NCBI GenBank assembly: GCA_001599815.1
Contig: BCIA01000006.1
Coordinates: 2,358,961-2,422,960, forward strand
Length of the DNA: 64,000 nt
DNA from: Furcasterigmium furcatum
Lineage: Eukaryota; Ascomycota; Sordariomycetes; Glomerellales; Plectosphaerellaceae
Reading direction: 5' to 3'
Numbering within the stretch: the first letter of the stretch is position 1; each line of letters opens with the position of its first letter. The translations under genes and the position numbers were made by a program. Below the pieces are notes generated by a model, which was not told the origin of the DNA, did not search any database, and saw only the letters and a list, made by a program, of their open reading frames with translations. Of this stretch, positions 43,290 through 55,086 are shown piece after piece.

Positions 43290-46200
43290 ATGTCCAACAG
43301 GTATGCCGGCTCGTACCGCAACGGCAATGGCTACGGCAACTTTGCGACACCGCCTCCCCAGCAGCAGCAGCAGCAGCAGCAGCCCGACGACTACGACCCG
43401 TACGGCGACGGCTATGGAGGCTCCAACCGCTATGCGCCGCCGCAATCTATGAGCTCCCGCTCCCGAGGCCCGCCGCCCGCTGCCCGAAATATTCCCCCTC
43501 CTGTCATCCGCGAGCGATACCCACAGCAGGAATCCAATGCCGAGCGTCGGATTGCCCAAGTTCTCGAGCACATCAAGCAGGAATGGCCCTCCATGTGCCA
43601 GACCGACTGCGTCCCTGTCCAGCTTGCCCTCCAGCTCCTCGACAGCAGTTCCGTCGGCCGCGCGCACGAGTTCCAGAAGTTCCAAGAGACGCACGAGTAT
43701 CTGCAAGAGTCCCTGAAGGGCATCGTCCACGAACACCATCAGGGCTTCAACAGCTCCATCGGTACCTTCCACAAGATCCAGGGCAGCATACAAGCGTCGC
43801 AGAAGAGGGTGCGCACCTTGAAGGAGTCGCTGGTGGGCTCCAAGACGAGCCTGTGTACGACGGATGTAGAGCTCAAGAAGCTCTCGGCCACGTCGCAGGC
43901 ATACGACGAGCTACTGACCACCTTGAACGAGTTGGAGGAACTGCGATTGGTTCCGGACCAGCTGGAGGCCCGCATATCGGAGAAGAGGTTCCTGAGTGCG
44001 GTCGAAGTACTCCAAAACGCACTACGCAAGCTCCGAAAGCCTGAACTGGACGATATCGGCGCTCTGAGCGACTTGCGAAGCTATCTAGCAAACCAGGACA
44101 CTGCTCTGATGGACATCCTCGTCGAGGAGCTCCACGAGCACCTCTATCTCAAATCGCCATATTGCCAGGAGCGATGGCAGAGCTTATCGAAGAGCCAGGG
44201 CGCACCAAGCGACAACTACTCCGAGGCCGTGGCCATCGAGCCGTTCCACCAGTGTCTGGAAACAATCAATTTCGAGCAAGGGGTTGCGGAGGATCCCTCA
44301 AAGAACCCAGAGGCAAACACCTTCTCATACGTCGGCCTCGTCGTCGAGTCACTCAACAAGCTTGGTCGCCTGGAGTCCGCGGTCGACATCTTGAAGCAGA
44401 GGATGCCGGTTGAGTTGTTCACCATCGTCACCGAGACCATCAACGAGGTGGACCAACGACATCCCAGCTCTCTCAGGGGCAGCTCTTCCAACACAGAGGG
44501 ACTGCAAATCTACGGCAACCGCGAGACGCAAATGAGGGCTGATGTCATTTATGATCTGCTCTGGACACTGTTTGGTAAATTCGAAGCCATTGCCGAGGGT
44601 CACCGCGTATTCCACGAGTCGATCAAGGCCATGATCCGACGAGAAGGCGCGGGCAACAACACCGCGCTGCTTGGAAGCTTTAAGGAGCTGTGGAATCTGT
44701 ACCAGAACGAGATCCGCTCTCTCTTGCACAACTACGTCACGACGGATGCCGATGTGTACCAATTCAGCACCTCGCCCAAGACTGGCGCATCCAAGAGAGA
44801 TGCTGGCCGGGACAACCTCTTCAAGTTCTCCGAAGCAGATCCCAAATCGGTAGACATGGTGACGGAGTACGAGGCTCTGGATGGCATCATCCGCGCTGCT
44901 GTTCCCGGTCTAACAGATACCTCTCGAAAGGCCGGGGACAAGAAGGGCACCAACCGAGACGGCGACAGCGCCAGGAAGAGCGCCGCTGCCGCGTTCGAGA
45001 CCAAGGGTGCCGGCTCGCATAAGTCGCTTGTCGAGCCAAGCGTCTTCAACATGAGTTTGCTGCTTCCTCCTACATTGGTATTCCTGCAGCGACTGCGGTC
45101 TATTGTACCCCCAGGATCGGATCTTGCCACGAGCACTCTGACATCCTTCCTCGATAACTTCCTGGTCAACGTCTTCCAGCCCCAGCTTGATGAGACCCTG
45201 GCCAAACTCAGTGATACCATTTTCAGCGAGACTGATAGCTTTGTGCAAGACCAGGGCTGGGAACAAGTGGCTCGCAAACCTGTCTTCAAAGGAACTACGG
45301 CCTTCTTCCATGTCGTTACGGCTTTCTGCAAGATGCTCGCGACAATCCCTCCCGACCAAGCTCTGAGCTCGCTCATCATCACACAAATGATGAGGTACTA
45401 TGATAGATGCTTCGGGTGGTACAAATCTCTCGTCACCAAGGCCCAGGAGCAGGCCACCGACCCCCAGACATTGCGGCGGTCGGCGACTTGGGCTATCGAC
45501 ACGGGCGAGGTCAATGAAGCTGCCAAAGGCCTTTGGGCAGCAGGGGAGACCGTTGACCAAGAGCTCCTCGAGAAGGAGATTAGTCTTCTCGTGTCACACA
45601 CAAACGAAAAGACGCTACAGCCTAGCGACATCATCCAGGACAAGGATGCCATCTGGTCGTTGTGCCTGCTCTACACGAGTATGAAGTGGCTCTGCGTCAA
45701 GGTTTCCGGCTTGCGACACATCACCCAGCACGAGATCGACTCGACACGGCCTAACCTGCCACGGCAGTCTGCCAAGCGCTGGACGTTGATGAACGACCCC
45801 CAGAAGGCGACGAGCGAGGACGGGCCTGTATACCTGCCCATGACGCAGGAGACGGTACAGTAAGTCTTGCAAACGATGACCGCCACGAATGAATTTTGGC
45901 TGACAAGGACGCTAGGGCTTTTGATGGCATTGTCTCGTCTTACGAGGAGCTTGCCACCACGGCCCTCCTCACCCTTCACCTGGAAATCCGGTGCCAGATC
46001 ATCTACTCGCTGCACACGGCCCTCTCGCCAGCTACATCAGCGCCGTACCTACTCGACCAAGATGTTGCGCAGCCCGATCCTCAGATTCTGACGCTCAACT
46101 CGGATCTCATCACCTATGACGAGACCATTGCCGCCCATCTCCGGTCGCGCGAGTCCGATTTCATTCGTACCGGTCTCGGCCGTCTGACCGATGCATACCT

Positions 46201-46597
46201 TGTCAGCAATGCCTCCCTAGTGTCGCCCATGAACAGCCGGGGGTGCGGCCGCATGCAGCTCAACATTCTTGTGCTGCAGCAGAACCTCAAGAATGTCGAA
46301 GAAGGCGTCGACCTGCGCCGGGCAGCCGAGTACTTTGCTCTCTTCGACCGTGGGCCGGACGGCGTCGTTGAGAAAGCCAAGACAGACAAGGAGGCGAGCG
46401 ATGCAGAAGGAGGGGAGGATGGTGTGGTGGACGAGGAGAGCAAGAGGCTGCGATTCACGTATGATGAGCTTAAGACGCTTATGGAGCTCTGCTACAGCGA
46501 GCAGGTCGCAAATCCGGAAAGGGGTATTGCGGCAGCGGCGAAGAGACAGATGGGGGACAAGATGCTCTCGCTGAGCGAGTACATGTGGCAGACATGA
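43290..46597 (+). CDS. sec8: Exocyst complex subunit Sec8
   Basis: Subunit of the octameric exocyst that tethers secretory vesicles at growth and division sites; central for hyphal tip extension. Exons are 43290-45859 and 45916-46597, giving 1083 aa. The N-terminus is low complexity with eight glutamines (residues 24-31). The Sec8 N-terminal domain follows: IAQVLEHIKQEWPSMCQTDCVPVQLALQLLD, with long helices (QASQKRVRTLKESLVGSKTSL, YDELLTTLNELEELRLVPDQLEARISEKRFLSAVEVLQ). Most of the remainder is predicted helical rod. After the intron, AFDGIVSSYEELATTALLTLHLEIRCQIIYSL and YLLDQDVAQPDPQILTLNSDLITYDE are well-known Sec8 C-terminal blocks. The protein ends in a charged helix. Confidence 0.95.
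43359..43382 (+). repeat. CAG microsatellite encoding polyglutamine in Sec8
   Basis: Eight uninterrupted CAG codons in the disordered N-terminus of Sec8. Pure-codon runs of this kind tend to vary in length between strains. Confidence 0.9.
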
Positions 46598-47355
46598 GTC
46601 GGGATGTAGATTTAGCGACATTTACAGTGTGCACAAATGAAAGGGGCGTTACGGCGTACAGACGTTGGTTTTATAAACCGCCTACCTCCCCCTATGGTTG
46701 CGCGTGGGGCGCGACCCCTGAAAACACCACACCTCAGCCTCCCGATAACCCCCGCGCCTCGCAACAACAACACCACAAAGGCCCGGAATCATCGGGATCC
46801 AAGGTCTAAAAGACCAATCATTTTTTTATCATCTTGAACAATCCAAAGCCCCTCCCACCGCCCGTAGGCAAGGCCCTTGCCAGATACCCGAGGGTGTATC
46901 CGTCCTGCGCCTCCCGCCCGCATATAGAGGACATGCGTCTGGATATTTTACCAGGTTCCGAACCGGGGTTGAACCCCAGCCATCCGCTGGCACCCGCCCA
47001 CGACAGGCGAATTAGGACCTCCTCTGGCCTGCTGGCTCGGCCATGGGGCCTCGCCGTGGTGATATGGCGGGGAAACTTTTGGAAATATAAAGGTACTGGC
47101 GCGAGGGGCAGGTGCGCGCGCGGCCAGTGAATAGGGGCGGGCAGGAGGGGGACGTGGTGATTCACATGCCACTGTGGCGCAGAGCTCAGGCACAGGGGAG
47201 GGCAGGCGCGGCAGCACCACAGGCATAGCAACAGCCCAGCATACTAGCAGCACGCAGCACGCAACACGCAGCACGGCGATAAGTGTTACAGGTTTTACAC
47301 CGGGGGTATATTACCAACCACTACGACCACCATGCTCTATGAATGCGCACCGCGT
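46598..47355. other. Convergent 3' region between sec8 and ytm1
   Basis: 3' UTRs of two convergent genes. A GGGGTTGAACCCC palindrome at about 46,968-46,980 recalls a tRNA T-arm, but no other tRNA part surrounds it. No gene was found. Confidence 0.5.
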
Positions 47356-48876
47356 CTACGACGCCAGCAGGTCCCGTCCCCTGTTGATCTGCACCCTCTT
47401 ATCTTCGCCGCCGCTGACGATGCCCCACGTTTCGTCCCACGCAACGCCGAGGACCTTGACGCCCTCGCCGCCGACGGGGGCCTTCTTGCTGCCGAGCGAC
47501 TCGCGGGCGACGGTGTACACTGGCTCGGAGACGGAGCCGGAGCCGCCTCCCTCCTCGCGCCGCGCGGGGCGCACGCTGCGCAGGTCCCAGACCTTGCATG
47601 TGCCGTCGTGCGAGGCGGAGACGAGGGAGTAGTCGTTGTCCGGCGCAGGGGCGAGGGAGGAGACCATGTTCGTGTGGCCGCGGAGAGTGAGGACCGAGGT
47701 CTGCGTTGCTGAGGCGCGGGGGTCGAGGAGGGCGACGTGCCGCGCTGCGGAGGCGGCGGCGACGAGGGAGTGGGAGCTGCGGGGGAGGGGCGCGACGGCC
47801 AGCAGGGGGTGGAGGGTGGTGAGGGTCGACACGACACGGGAGGTGGTCAGGTCGAGGGTGCGGAGGGTGTGGTCCATCGACGTCGAGTACGCCACGGTCT
47901 GATCGCCAGGGTGGAAAGCGACGGCCGTAGCCGCAGCCGACGACGCTGCGTCGTCCTCCCCACGATTGGATTGGATCAGGGCCAGCGGCGCCTTTTGCGG
48001 CACGGTAACAGATGAAGAGACCTTGACCCTCTTCGCGGTGTGCGCCGAAGGAAGGGATTCGGGGTCCGCATCCGGCGCCTTCTTCGTCGCGAGCCACAGC
48101 CCGACTCGCCCGTCCGACGAGGCGGTCAGGATCCTCTTCGTCGGCCCATGCACGTCCATCCCGTTGATCATCCTCGCATGCCCGTGCAGCTCCAGCGTGG
48201 GCTTCAGCTCTCCGGACAGTCGATCTGCGGACTCGGTGTACTTCCACACCACGACCTTCTGGTCCAGGCCTGCAGAGGCCACCTGCGTGCTCGACAGGAA
48301 CTTGGCCGACGTGAGCATCTTGCTGTGGCCGCCGCCCCGTGCGGACGCAGACGTCGCCAGCGCCGAGCCGGAGCCGTCCCATATCCTCACCAGGCCGTCG
48401 TAACTCGCGGAGAGGATGCGATCCTGGCCCTGTGCGAGCTCGTCACCCGACCAGCGGCCCGCGACAGATGTTGCAGACAGCACATCCACGGCCGAGACCC
48501 AGTCGTCGTGCTCGAACGACGCCTCGTACGTCGGCGGCAGCAGGGAGCGGACATATTGCAATGTGACTGTCGTCTCGAGCGAAAGGCCTTCTGTCTTGAG
48601 GTATTCTTCGAGGGTTGTGCGCAGGAAGGTGCCGTTGACGAGGAAGTCGAGGGGGATGGGCGAAGGGGTGTTGAGCATGGACTCGGAGTTGATGATGCGC
48701 GAGAGGCCATAGCGCTTGATGTCTGGCGCAGCTAGTTAGTACTTACGAGCCTGTAGAGTGCTTGAGAGAGGGGGCATACCGGCGGGAACAATCAATTGCC
48801 TCTTGTTCTCCGGAAGCTGGAGATCATCGTGGGTGGTGGTGAAGTTGACCTTCACCTGGGCCACCTGCGAGTCCAT
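47356..48876 (-). CDS. ytm1: Ribosome biogenesis protein Ytm1 (WDR12 family)
   Basis: Nucleolar WD40 protein of the Nop7-Erb1-Ytm1 (PeBoW) complex, needed for 60S maturation and removed by the AAA ATPase Rea1. Exons are 48780-48876 and 47356-48722, giving 487 aa. The first exon (MDSQVAQVKVNFTTTHDDLQLPENKRQLIVPA) together with DIKRYGLSRIIN forms the NLE/ubiquitin-like domain bound by Rea1. FLVNGTFLRTTLEEYLKTEGLSLETTVTLQYVRSLLPP is the conserved link to the propeller. Seven WD repeats follow, for example SASYDGLVRIWD, SAGLDQKVVVWK, TASSDGRVGLWL and SASHDGTCKVWDLRSV. A charged, Ser-rich insertion (about residues 250-290) interrupts the propeller, as in other filamentous fungi. Confidence 0.95.
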
Positions 48877-49380
48877 TCTGGAGGTTGTCTGCCGTTCTCT
48901 GAGTGACCGATCTCGTTTAGTGGTCGTTAGAAGTCTCTGCTTCGGGGGACAGCTGTTGAGACCGAGAGGGCCGAGGGGTTGTGGCAGGCTGAATCGTCGG
49001 AGGTGTGGTGGTGGATGAAGTCGGACGTCGCAACTTTACAGTGGGACCGACTTTGTACGTCCAATTTTTTTCGAAAAGTTCCGTCAGCCTTGCAGCTTTG
49101 AGAGACCCCGCCAATATTCCGCCGGCGAATCACATCAGCCTGTCGTCAAGGCTGAGCCTGACCTGCCAACCTGCCGTCCACCCAACACCACCACCGAAGA
49201 CAGATCTAATCACTACCCAGACTGGACTGTGATGAGTTGAAATGCAAGTGCCATAATATTCCGTGATAGCTAGCAGGGCCTTCCAGGCTCCTTCTTCCTT
49301 TTCGCCCCCCCGGTCCATGGTCGGAACTATTCTTACACCTTTTCAGCAACTCCCTTTCCGCGGAGGTCGTCGTCTGCCGG
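48877..49380. other. Intergenic region between ytm1 and cbp80
   Basis: Both neighbours are on the minus strand, so this holds the ytm1 promoter and the cbp80 3' UTR. Nothing else was recognised. Confidence 0.5.
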
Positions 49381-51969
49381 TCATGCGATGTTGTTAACAT
49401 CCGACACTCCGGCGCCCGCCTCAAGCAGGAAGGCCTCCTCGATGCCGGCCCTGCGACGGAACACCCGCTGCCATCGCTCGCCCCACTGCTGCAGCAGCGC
49501 ACCCCGCTCCTCGCTGCCATCAACCCCCTCCAGCATCTCGTCCTTGCTGCCCGAAGCCCAGCTGGTCAGTGCATCGTCCATAGCCTTGAACAGATCCCGC
49601 ATGGTCTTGATATCCGCAGCCTTGGTCTCCTCGTCCACCTCGTCGCCCAGCGTGACCACCTGTCGCACACGCCCCGTCACTTTGCTGACAGTGTTGGAGA
49701 CGAGCTCGTACACGTGAGCCTGCGCCAGCGCATCACCCTTGTGCCCGCTGGTCGCCTCGTTGTGGTTGACGAGCGCCCATTCGATCACCGAGAGTGGCGT
49801 CAGGATCGTGTAGTTCAGAAGCTTCTCGATGATCGTCACCGCCACGCCCGGATGGGCATTCCAGTATGCCATGACCGCAGTGATTATCTGCGCCCGGGCA
49901 GCTTCCGACGCAGATCCAATATCCATCAGGCGGTCTTTTACACGCTCGATGCACGCCAGCACGTGGCTGAGCGACTTGGAGCCGAGCCAGCAGACGCCTG
50001 TCACGAACACATCCGTGCTGGTCACCAGAGGGTCGAGACCGTGGTCGGCCGCCGCCGCATGGATGCGGTCGAACACGGGCTGGAACTCCTCATCAGCGGC
50101 CTTGCGCTTGAGGAGCTGGGCGATCTCACGCCCATCGGCAGCAAAAGGTGTGCCTGAAAATGCGTCAGTATCCATTCTCATGCTCTGAGCGTCAAATCGC
50201 ATCATGCAAGACTCACTGTCATTGGAGAACTTGAAGTCGGGGACGTCCTTCTCCTTCTCCGGTCCGATCAGCCCTTCATACTCCAGTGGCAGCGTCTTGC
50301 TAATACGCTGAGCGAAGCTGAGGCGGATCTCCTTGTCCAGGGCACCCAGGATGAACGCCTTCTGGGGGTGCACATCAGGGAGCGACACGTCCTTGGCCCA
50401 CTCGGACCACTTCCAGGTGAAGCCAAAGTTGCTCAGATGGTGGGCAAACCAGTCCAGGAACCTCTGGGTGAGCTCAATGTCCATGCGCGGGGTGTTAGCG
50501 TACAGATATCTGATAGCACGGCCGAGACTGGGCGCGATGGCCGCGGGAGCCTGCTTGCAGGACTCGGTGAGGAGCGCGTGGTAGTAGACCAGCTTGTGTT
50601 CTGCGGACGGGAGCTGATGCACCTGCGAGAAGACGGCGTCGACTACCACATCTTCTGGCTTCCAGGTCGACTTGCCCTGCTCGACGTCGCGAAGCCGGTC
50701 AAACGGCGTCGCGCGCTTCACGAATGTGGTCTCGGCGAAGAAACAGTCCAGGTTGATCAGCAGACCAGCGGCTGCGTGCCGGTTGAAATCGAGAATGTTG
50801 ATAGTGTCCACGACAGCATCCCGGATCACGGACGAAGCCAGGTCGCTCAGCGGCGGGACGGACTCGATGTCGTTGTCGCTGTAGACCGAGAAGTACACCT
50901 CGGGGAACAGTGGGCGCGGGCCAGCAACGACCTTGTCGGGCAGCGTGATCGCAGGGAGCTCGTGCTTGGTGGCGCTGTCGAGCTTGTCCTGGGCCTCTAC
51001 CTCCTCCAAGGGCAGGGTCCAAGGCCTGGGCAGACACTTGAGCGGCCACCCGCTTGCCGCCTCCTGCTGCAGCTGCTTCTGGAGCAGCGCGATGACGCTC
51101 TGGGAACCCGTCGGCGCATCCTTGCTCTCGGGAAGATACGGATCGATCAGGGCTTGAAGCGCATGCGGCTCGGAGGCGATGATGTCGGTCTTGTCCAGGA
51201 GCTCAGCGGCCTTCTGGTGCCACTTGTCGGGTGCCGTGGAGACGGCGTAGGGAATCGTCAGGAGGATGATCTTCACGAGCTCGGTGCCAATGGTCTGCTG
51301 GGTGTTAGTGATCGTGATTGCTTCGACTTTCAACGCCGCCACGGGCAACCCACATCATCAGAACTGGCCGTCTGCAGCTCAACTGCCCGCTCAAAGAGCG
51401 CCTCCAGGACCGGGAAGACGCCATTGCCATCCAAGCAACCCTGCAAGCAAGCAGCGAGCTTGAGGTTCAGCTTGACATCCCTCCACTGACCTTCCTGGAT
51501 CTTCGCCTCGGTCGTCGAAGCCAGCTTGCTGAGGATCTCCTCGGCAATTTCTGGCTTCTGGGCGTTGACGCTCAGAACGACGGTTGCGACAAACGGGGTC
51601 TTGAGGGGCTGCTCGAGCGCGAGCTGCAGGACTGTGTCGACGAACACCTGGCGGGCCTGGGGCTCCTCCGTGGTGCCGGCGATTTGCGAGATGGACTGGA
51701 CCTCCTCGTGCCAGCGTCGGAGGGGCGATTCGGCCAGCCCGAGGAGCTGCTTTCGGATACGGACATGGGTAGGCGGAGGCTCGGGTCTGCCCCTGTGCGG
51801 CCTGCGGTAGTCGTCGTCGTCATCTGATGCACAAATACTGTCAGCAAGAAGTTCAGATGCGAAGGGAGGGCTGGCGCCAGGCGGTTTGCGCACCTCGGTA
51901 ACGACGCTTCCTGTTGTTGTAGCCTCCTCCTCCTCCGCCGCCTGAGCGCCTCCGATCGTACTCGCTCAT
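49381..51969 (-). CDS. cbp80: Nuclear cap-binding protein large subunit Cbp80
   Basis: Large subunit of the nuclear cap-binding complex, made of MIF4G-like helical domains; with Cbp20 it binds the m7G cap and links it to splicing, export and decay. Exons are 51894-51969, 51354-51823, 50217-51294 and 49381-50153, giving 798 aa. The N-terminus is Arg/Gly-rich with a DDDDD run, then HVRIRKQLLGLAESPLRRWHEEVQSISQIAG (start of the first MIF4G domain). Later blocks include TIGTELVKIILLTIPYAVS, LLINLDCFF, FLDWFAHHLSNFGFTWKWSEWAKD and LDKEIRLSFAQRISKTLP. After the last intron comes LLKRKAADEEFQPVFDRI and the C-terminal domain. The third intron is 63 nt without stops, so an unspliced form would be readable; splicing gives the conserved junction. 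Confidence 0.93.
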
Positions 51970-53600
51970 GGCGGTGATGGTGCGAGATGAATCTGTCGAG
52001 TCAGATTGGAGTGGGAGATGGCGACGTTTCAGTAATGAATACGAGGTTGGTTGATGGTGAAGGTGCTACGAGTAACAGCCCTGCGCTTCTTGTTGGAGGT
52101 TTCTGAAAGTGGTTCTTTAGTACAATTGACTTGAGCTCGAGCTAGGTTCCCCTGCAAGAGCGCGTCAAGTTGCAGCTGCGAGGCGCTAGTCCTGTTTCGG
52201 AAGTACCTACCTAGCACCCAGTTCTCAGCAAACGGGCAATGGGAATCGAACGTGCAACTCGGGAGTCAGAGAGGCGAATTTGGGTCATGGGCTGGGTATA
52301 TTATTCCAATTCTTGACTGTGACCTCCAATATCAAGGATTACATCTGCATCCTGGCTGAAATGGCCTGGTCAGCTCCCTGTCCGAATGTCTGACTCGTGG
52401 CCTGAGGCAGCCACTCAACTAGAATTGACCGAAGCCAACGGCCTTCACCGAGCTCACCGCACATCAGCCCAGCGATGGCGTTCAACAACGTTCAAGGTTC
52501 ATTTGATACTGGCATTTACTTGTCCTTGAAGATAATCGCTTGCTGCATAGGCCCCTACGATTCATAGGCTTCATCCTTTCCACAGAGAAACTCGTGCGAG
52601 GATCCAATATCTTCGGGAGGTAAAACTACAGTCATCCACATGATCCCGAGTCCCTCAGTCCCGTGCAACCATCCCAGTGAGTCCTTTTGACAGCCATTCC
52701 CAGAGTTCTCTTTGCAGGCCATTACCGTCGACATCCACCGGGAGAAATCGTACGGCGCGCGGAGAGAGGGCCCCAAAGGAAGCAATATCAACAACAACCA
52801 CCACAACAACAAACTGGAAGGAATACCATCCATCGCTGCCTCCGCAGGGCACCAAACGCCTTAATAAGATCTTTCTTTTTCTTCTTTGAGCCAATGCAGA
52901 ACAGGAATCAAATCTTCTCCGCTCACCCCCTGCCGCCCTTGCAGACTCCCAATCCGGCCTCCTTTACCAGGTCCACCGCTCGTACGCATGAGTACCCAGC
53001 CAGACAGTCAACCCTTCCAAGTATGCACGCGTACGGGAGACAGCCAAACCACCAGCAAGACAGTGATGAACCGTGAACAAGAGGAAACAGGAACCCGGCC
53101 ATCCAGATTCAATCAGACCCTATCGCTGTCTGCTGGTAAAACCTTTTCATCTGAGGGGAGTAACGACGAGAGCAACAGGAAGCCCCGTCTCAGTCATGCG
53201 TCGAGATGCTGTCTAATCCCTCAAGGGGGCCCCCGTCTCCCTGACATGTATCAAACGCTGCCGCTCAGGGCTTGGCCGTAATCCCTCATGGCCGCGTAGC
53301 CCATCTTTCCCAGTCATTCCCCCGGGGCCATGGAGCTCACGCTCACCAGGCCCCGGCAGTACTTTTCTCAGCAAATCCTCGCCCTGGTCTTCTTCCTATC
53401 CTCGGGCGTCGGGTGCAGCAAGCTTCGAGAGTCGTTCCGTCGTATCTCATCGGCGTGTCGGCCGAGTTAGCAAAGCGGTGGTTGCCGCGTGCCTGCTGTC
53501 TCATTGGACGCGCAGAGGCCCGACTCGACAGAGCACTACCCAGAGCTCGAAGCTGAGACCCTTGACATGTGTAGATTTCAGCGTGTCGACCCGGCTAGCC
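51970..53600. other. Intergenic region between cbp80 and gsk3
   Basis: Holds the cbp80 promoter (TACCTACCTA at 52204-52213 lies 235 nt upstream) and the gsk3 3' UTR. No supported gene or RNA was found. A tRNA-like fragment GTTCGATTCCC near 52,240 on the minus strand has no pairing arms. Confidence 0.45.
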
Positions 53601-55086
53601 TCAATCGAGCTTGGCCAGCATCTCCTGCCGCGTCAGGGGCGTCAAGCTCTCAATATCGAGACCCTTGGAAGCCAGCACGGGCTTGATGTGAGCTGGTACC
53701 AGCTGTTCGTTGAGGCTGGGGCGAATGGACAGTTCTGAAATGATGCAGTCAGTATATGATTGCCAGGTTGTGGCGCAAGAGCCAGCCCATGACGGTTGGA
53801 ACGTACCGTGCCGCGTGAAGTCGAAGAGCGGAGGGAGATCCCGGACAGTGCCGGTGTTGTGCCGCGAGTCGGGCAGCTTGGTGCTGGGGTCCCTCAGCTC
53901 ATCAAAGAAGGGGTGGACCATGGCATCAATGGCTCCCTGCCTCTCGGTGGGCGTGTACTCGAGAAGCCGCGCGATGAGGTCAATGGCGTTGGCGTCGGCC
54001 TTGCGGAAGACCTTGGAGAATGGGTGAGGCTTGATCTGGGGGAACTTGTGCTCCATGTAGTTGGGGTTCATGGTGCGGATCTGTTCGCGCGTGGGAGTGC
54101 CCAGGACCTTGATGATCTCAACCAATTGATCGATGCCCGACTCGCCCGGGAAGAGCGGTTGGCCGAGCATCAACTCTGCCATGACACAACCGGTCGACCA
54201 AACATCTAGCAGTCCATGTTAGTGGCAAGCTCATGGGGGATGAACGAGAATACTGTGGCGTACCGATCTTGGTTGTGTAGTTGGTGGCGCCAAAGATGAG
54301 CTCAGGAGCTCTGTAGTACCGAGAACAGATGTAGGAGACGTTGGGTTCGTTCTCCACGAGGATCTTGGCGCTTCCGAAATCGCAGAGCTTCAGGATGCCC
54401 GTGGTAGGGTCGAGAAGCAGGTTTTGCGGCTTAATGTCACGATGACAGATGCCTTGGGAGTGGATGTATGCCAGCGCTCGGAAAAGCTGGTAAATGTACA
54501 GCTTGACCTCGAGGATAGGCATGGTGGTCTTCATCTTGTTGAAGAAGCGGGAGGCACGGTACACGGTCTCGGGGACAAACTCCTGGACCAGGTTGAGGTA
54601 GACCTCGTCCTTCTGCGGGGGGTTGTTAGCCATGATGGATTCCATACTATCGCCTCTGAGGCAGCTCTTACGCGCTCTCCGTTGGAGTAATAGAAAGCTT
54701 TCAACTGGACAATGTTGGGGTGTCGAACAATGCGCATAATTTGCAGCTCTCGGTTCTGGTGGGCCATTTTTGTCAGCGGGAGCTCTCCAGCAACATCACT
54801 GGCGGCGGGCATACCTTGAACCGCTTGTCTTGGAGGACACGCTTGATGGCGGCATCCTCTCCGGAGGGCGAGAGCTTAGTTTGGAAAACGACACCGAAGG
54901 ATCCGTTGCCAACAATCTTGCACTGGGTATACTGCAGATCTCTCGTCTCCCCCGTGATGCCATCTTGCACCTTCTCACGGATGACCTCTGTAAATAAACG
55001 ATTAGCAACTGATAGGTGCGCGGATCACGGGACACCTTACCCCCCATCCTGAGGTTGTGCAGTGCGTTGGGGCGATTCGTGGACAT
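53601..55086 (-). CDS. gsk3: Glycogen synthase kinase 3 (GSK3/Rim11/Mck1 family)
   Basis: Constitutively active CMGC serine/threonine kinase acting in growth, stress and developmental signalling. Exons are 55041-55086, 54815-54987, 54672-54755, 54264-54612, 53807-54205 and 53601-53734, giving 394 aa, the usual size in ascomycetes. Features: VGNGSFGVVFQ (ATP loop), AAIKRVLQDKRFK (Lys), HRDIKPQNLLLD (catalytic loop), CDFGSAK, NVSYICSRYYRAPELIFG with the activating Tyr of GSK3, DVWSTGCVMAELMLGQPLFPGESGIDQLVEIIKVLGTP, and DLIARLLEYTPTERQGAIDAMVHPFFDELR. The N-terminal regulatory serine region of animal GSK3 is absent, as in fungi. All six junctions are in phase. The region upstream is strikingly purine-rich on the opposite strand. 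Confidence 0.97.

Noticed and set aside
46948..47010. tRNA-like palindrome GGGGTTGAACCCC
   Set aside because: It resembles a T-arm, but no acceptor stem, D-arm or anticodon arm can be built around it on either strand.
40752..51969. Apparent functional clustering of cap metabolism genes (rai1 and cbp80)
   Set aside because: They are 7 kb apart with unrelated genes between them and different neighbours; chance proximity in a gene-dense block is the simpler reading.
52225..52260. GTTCGATTCCC on the minus strand, resembling a tRNA B box
   Set aside because: Flanking bases do not pair and no A box lies at a suitable distance.
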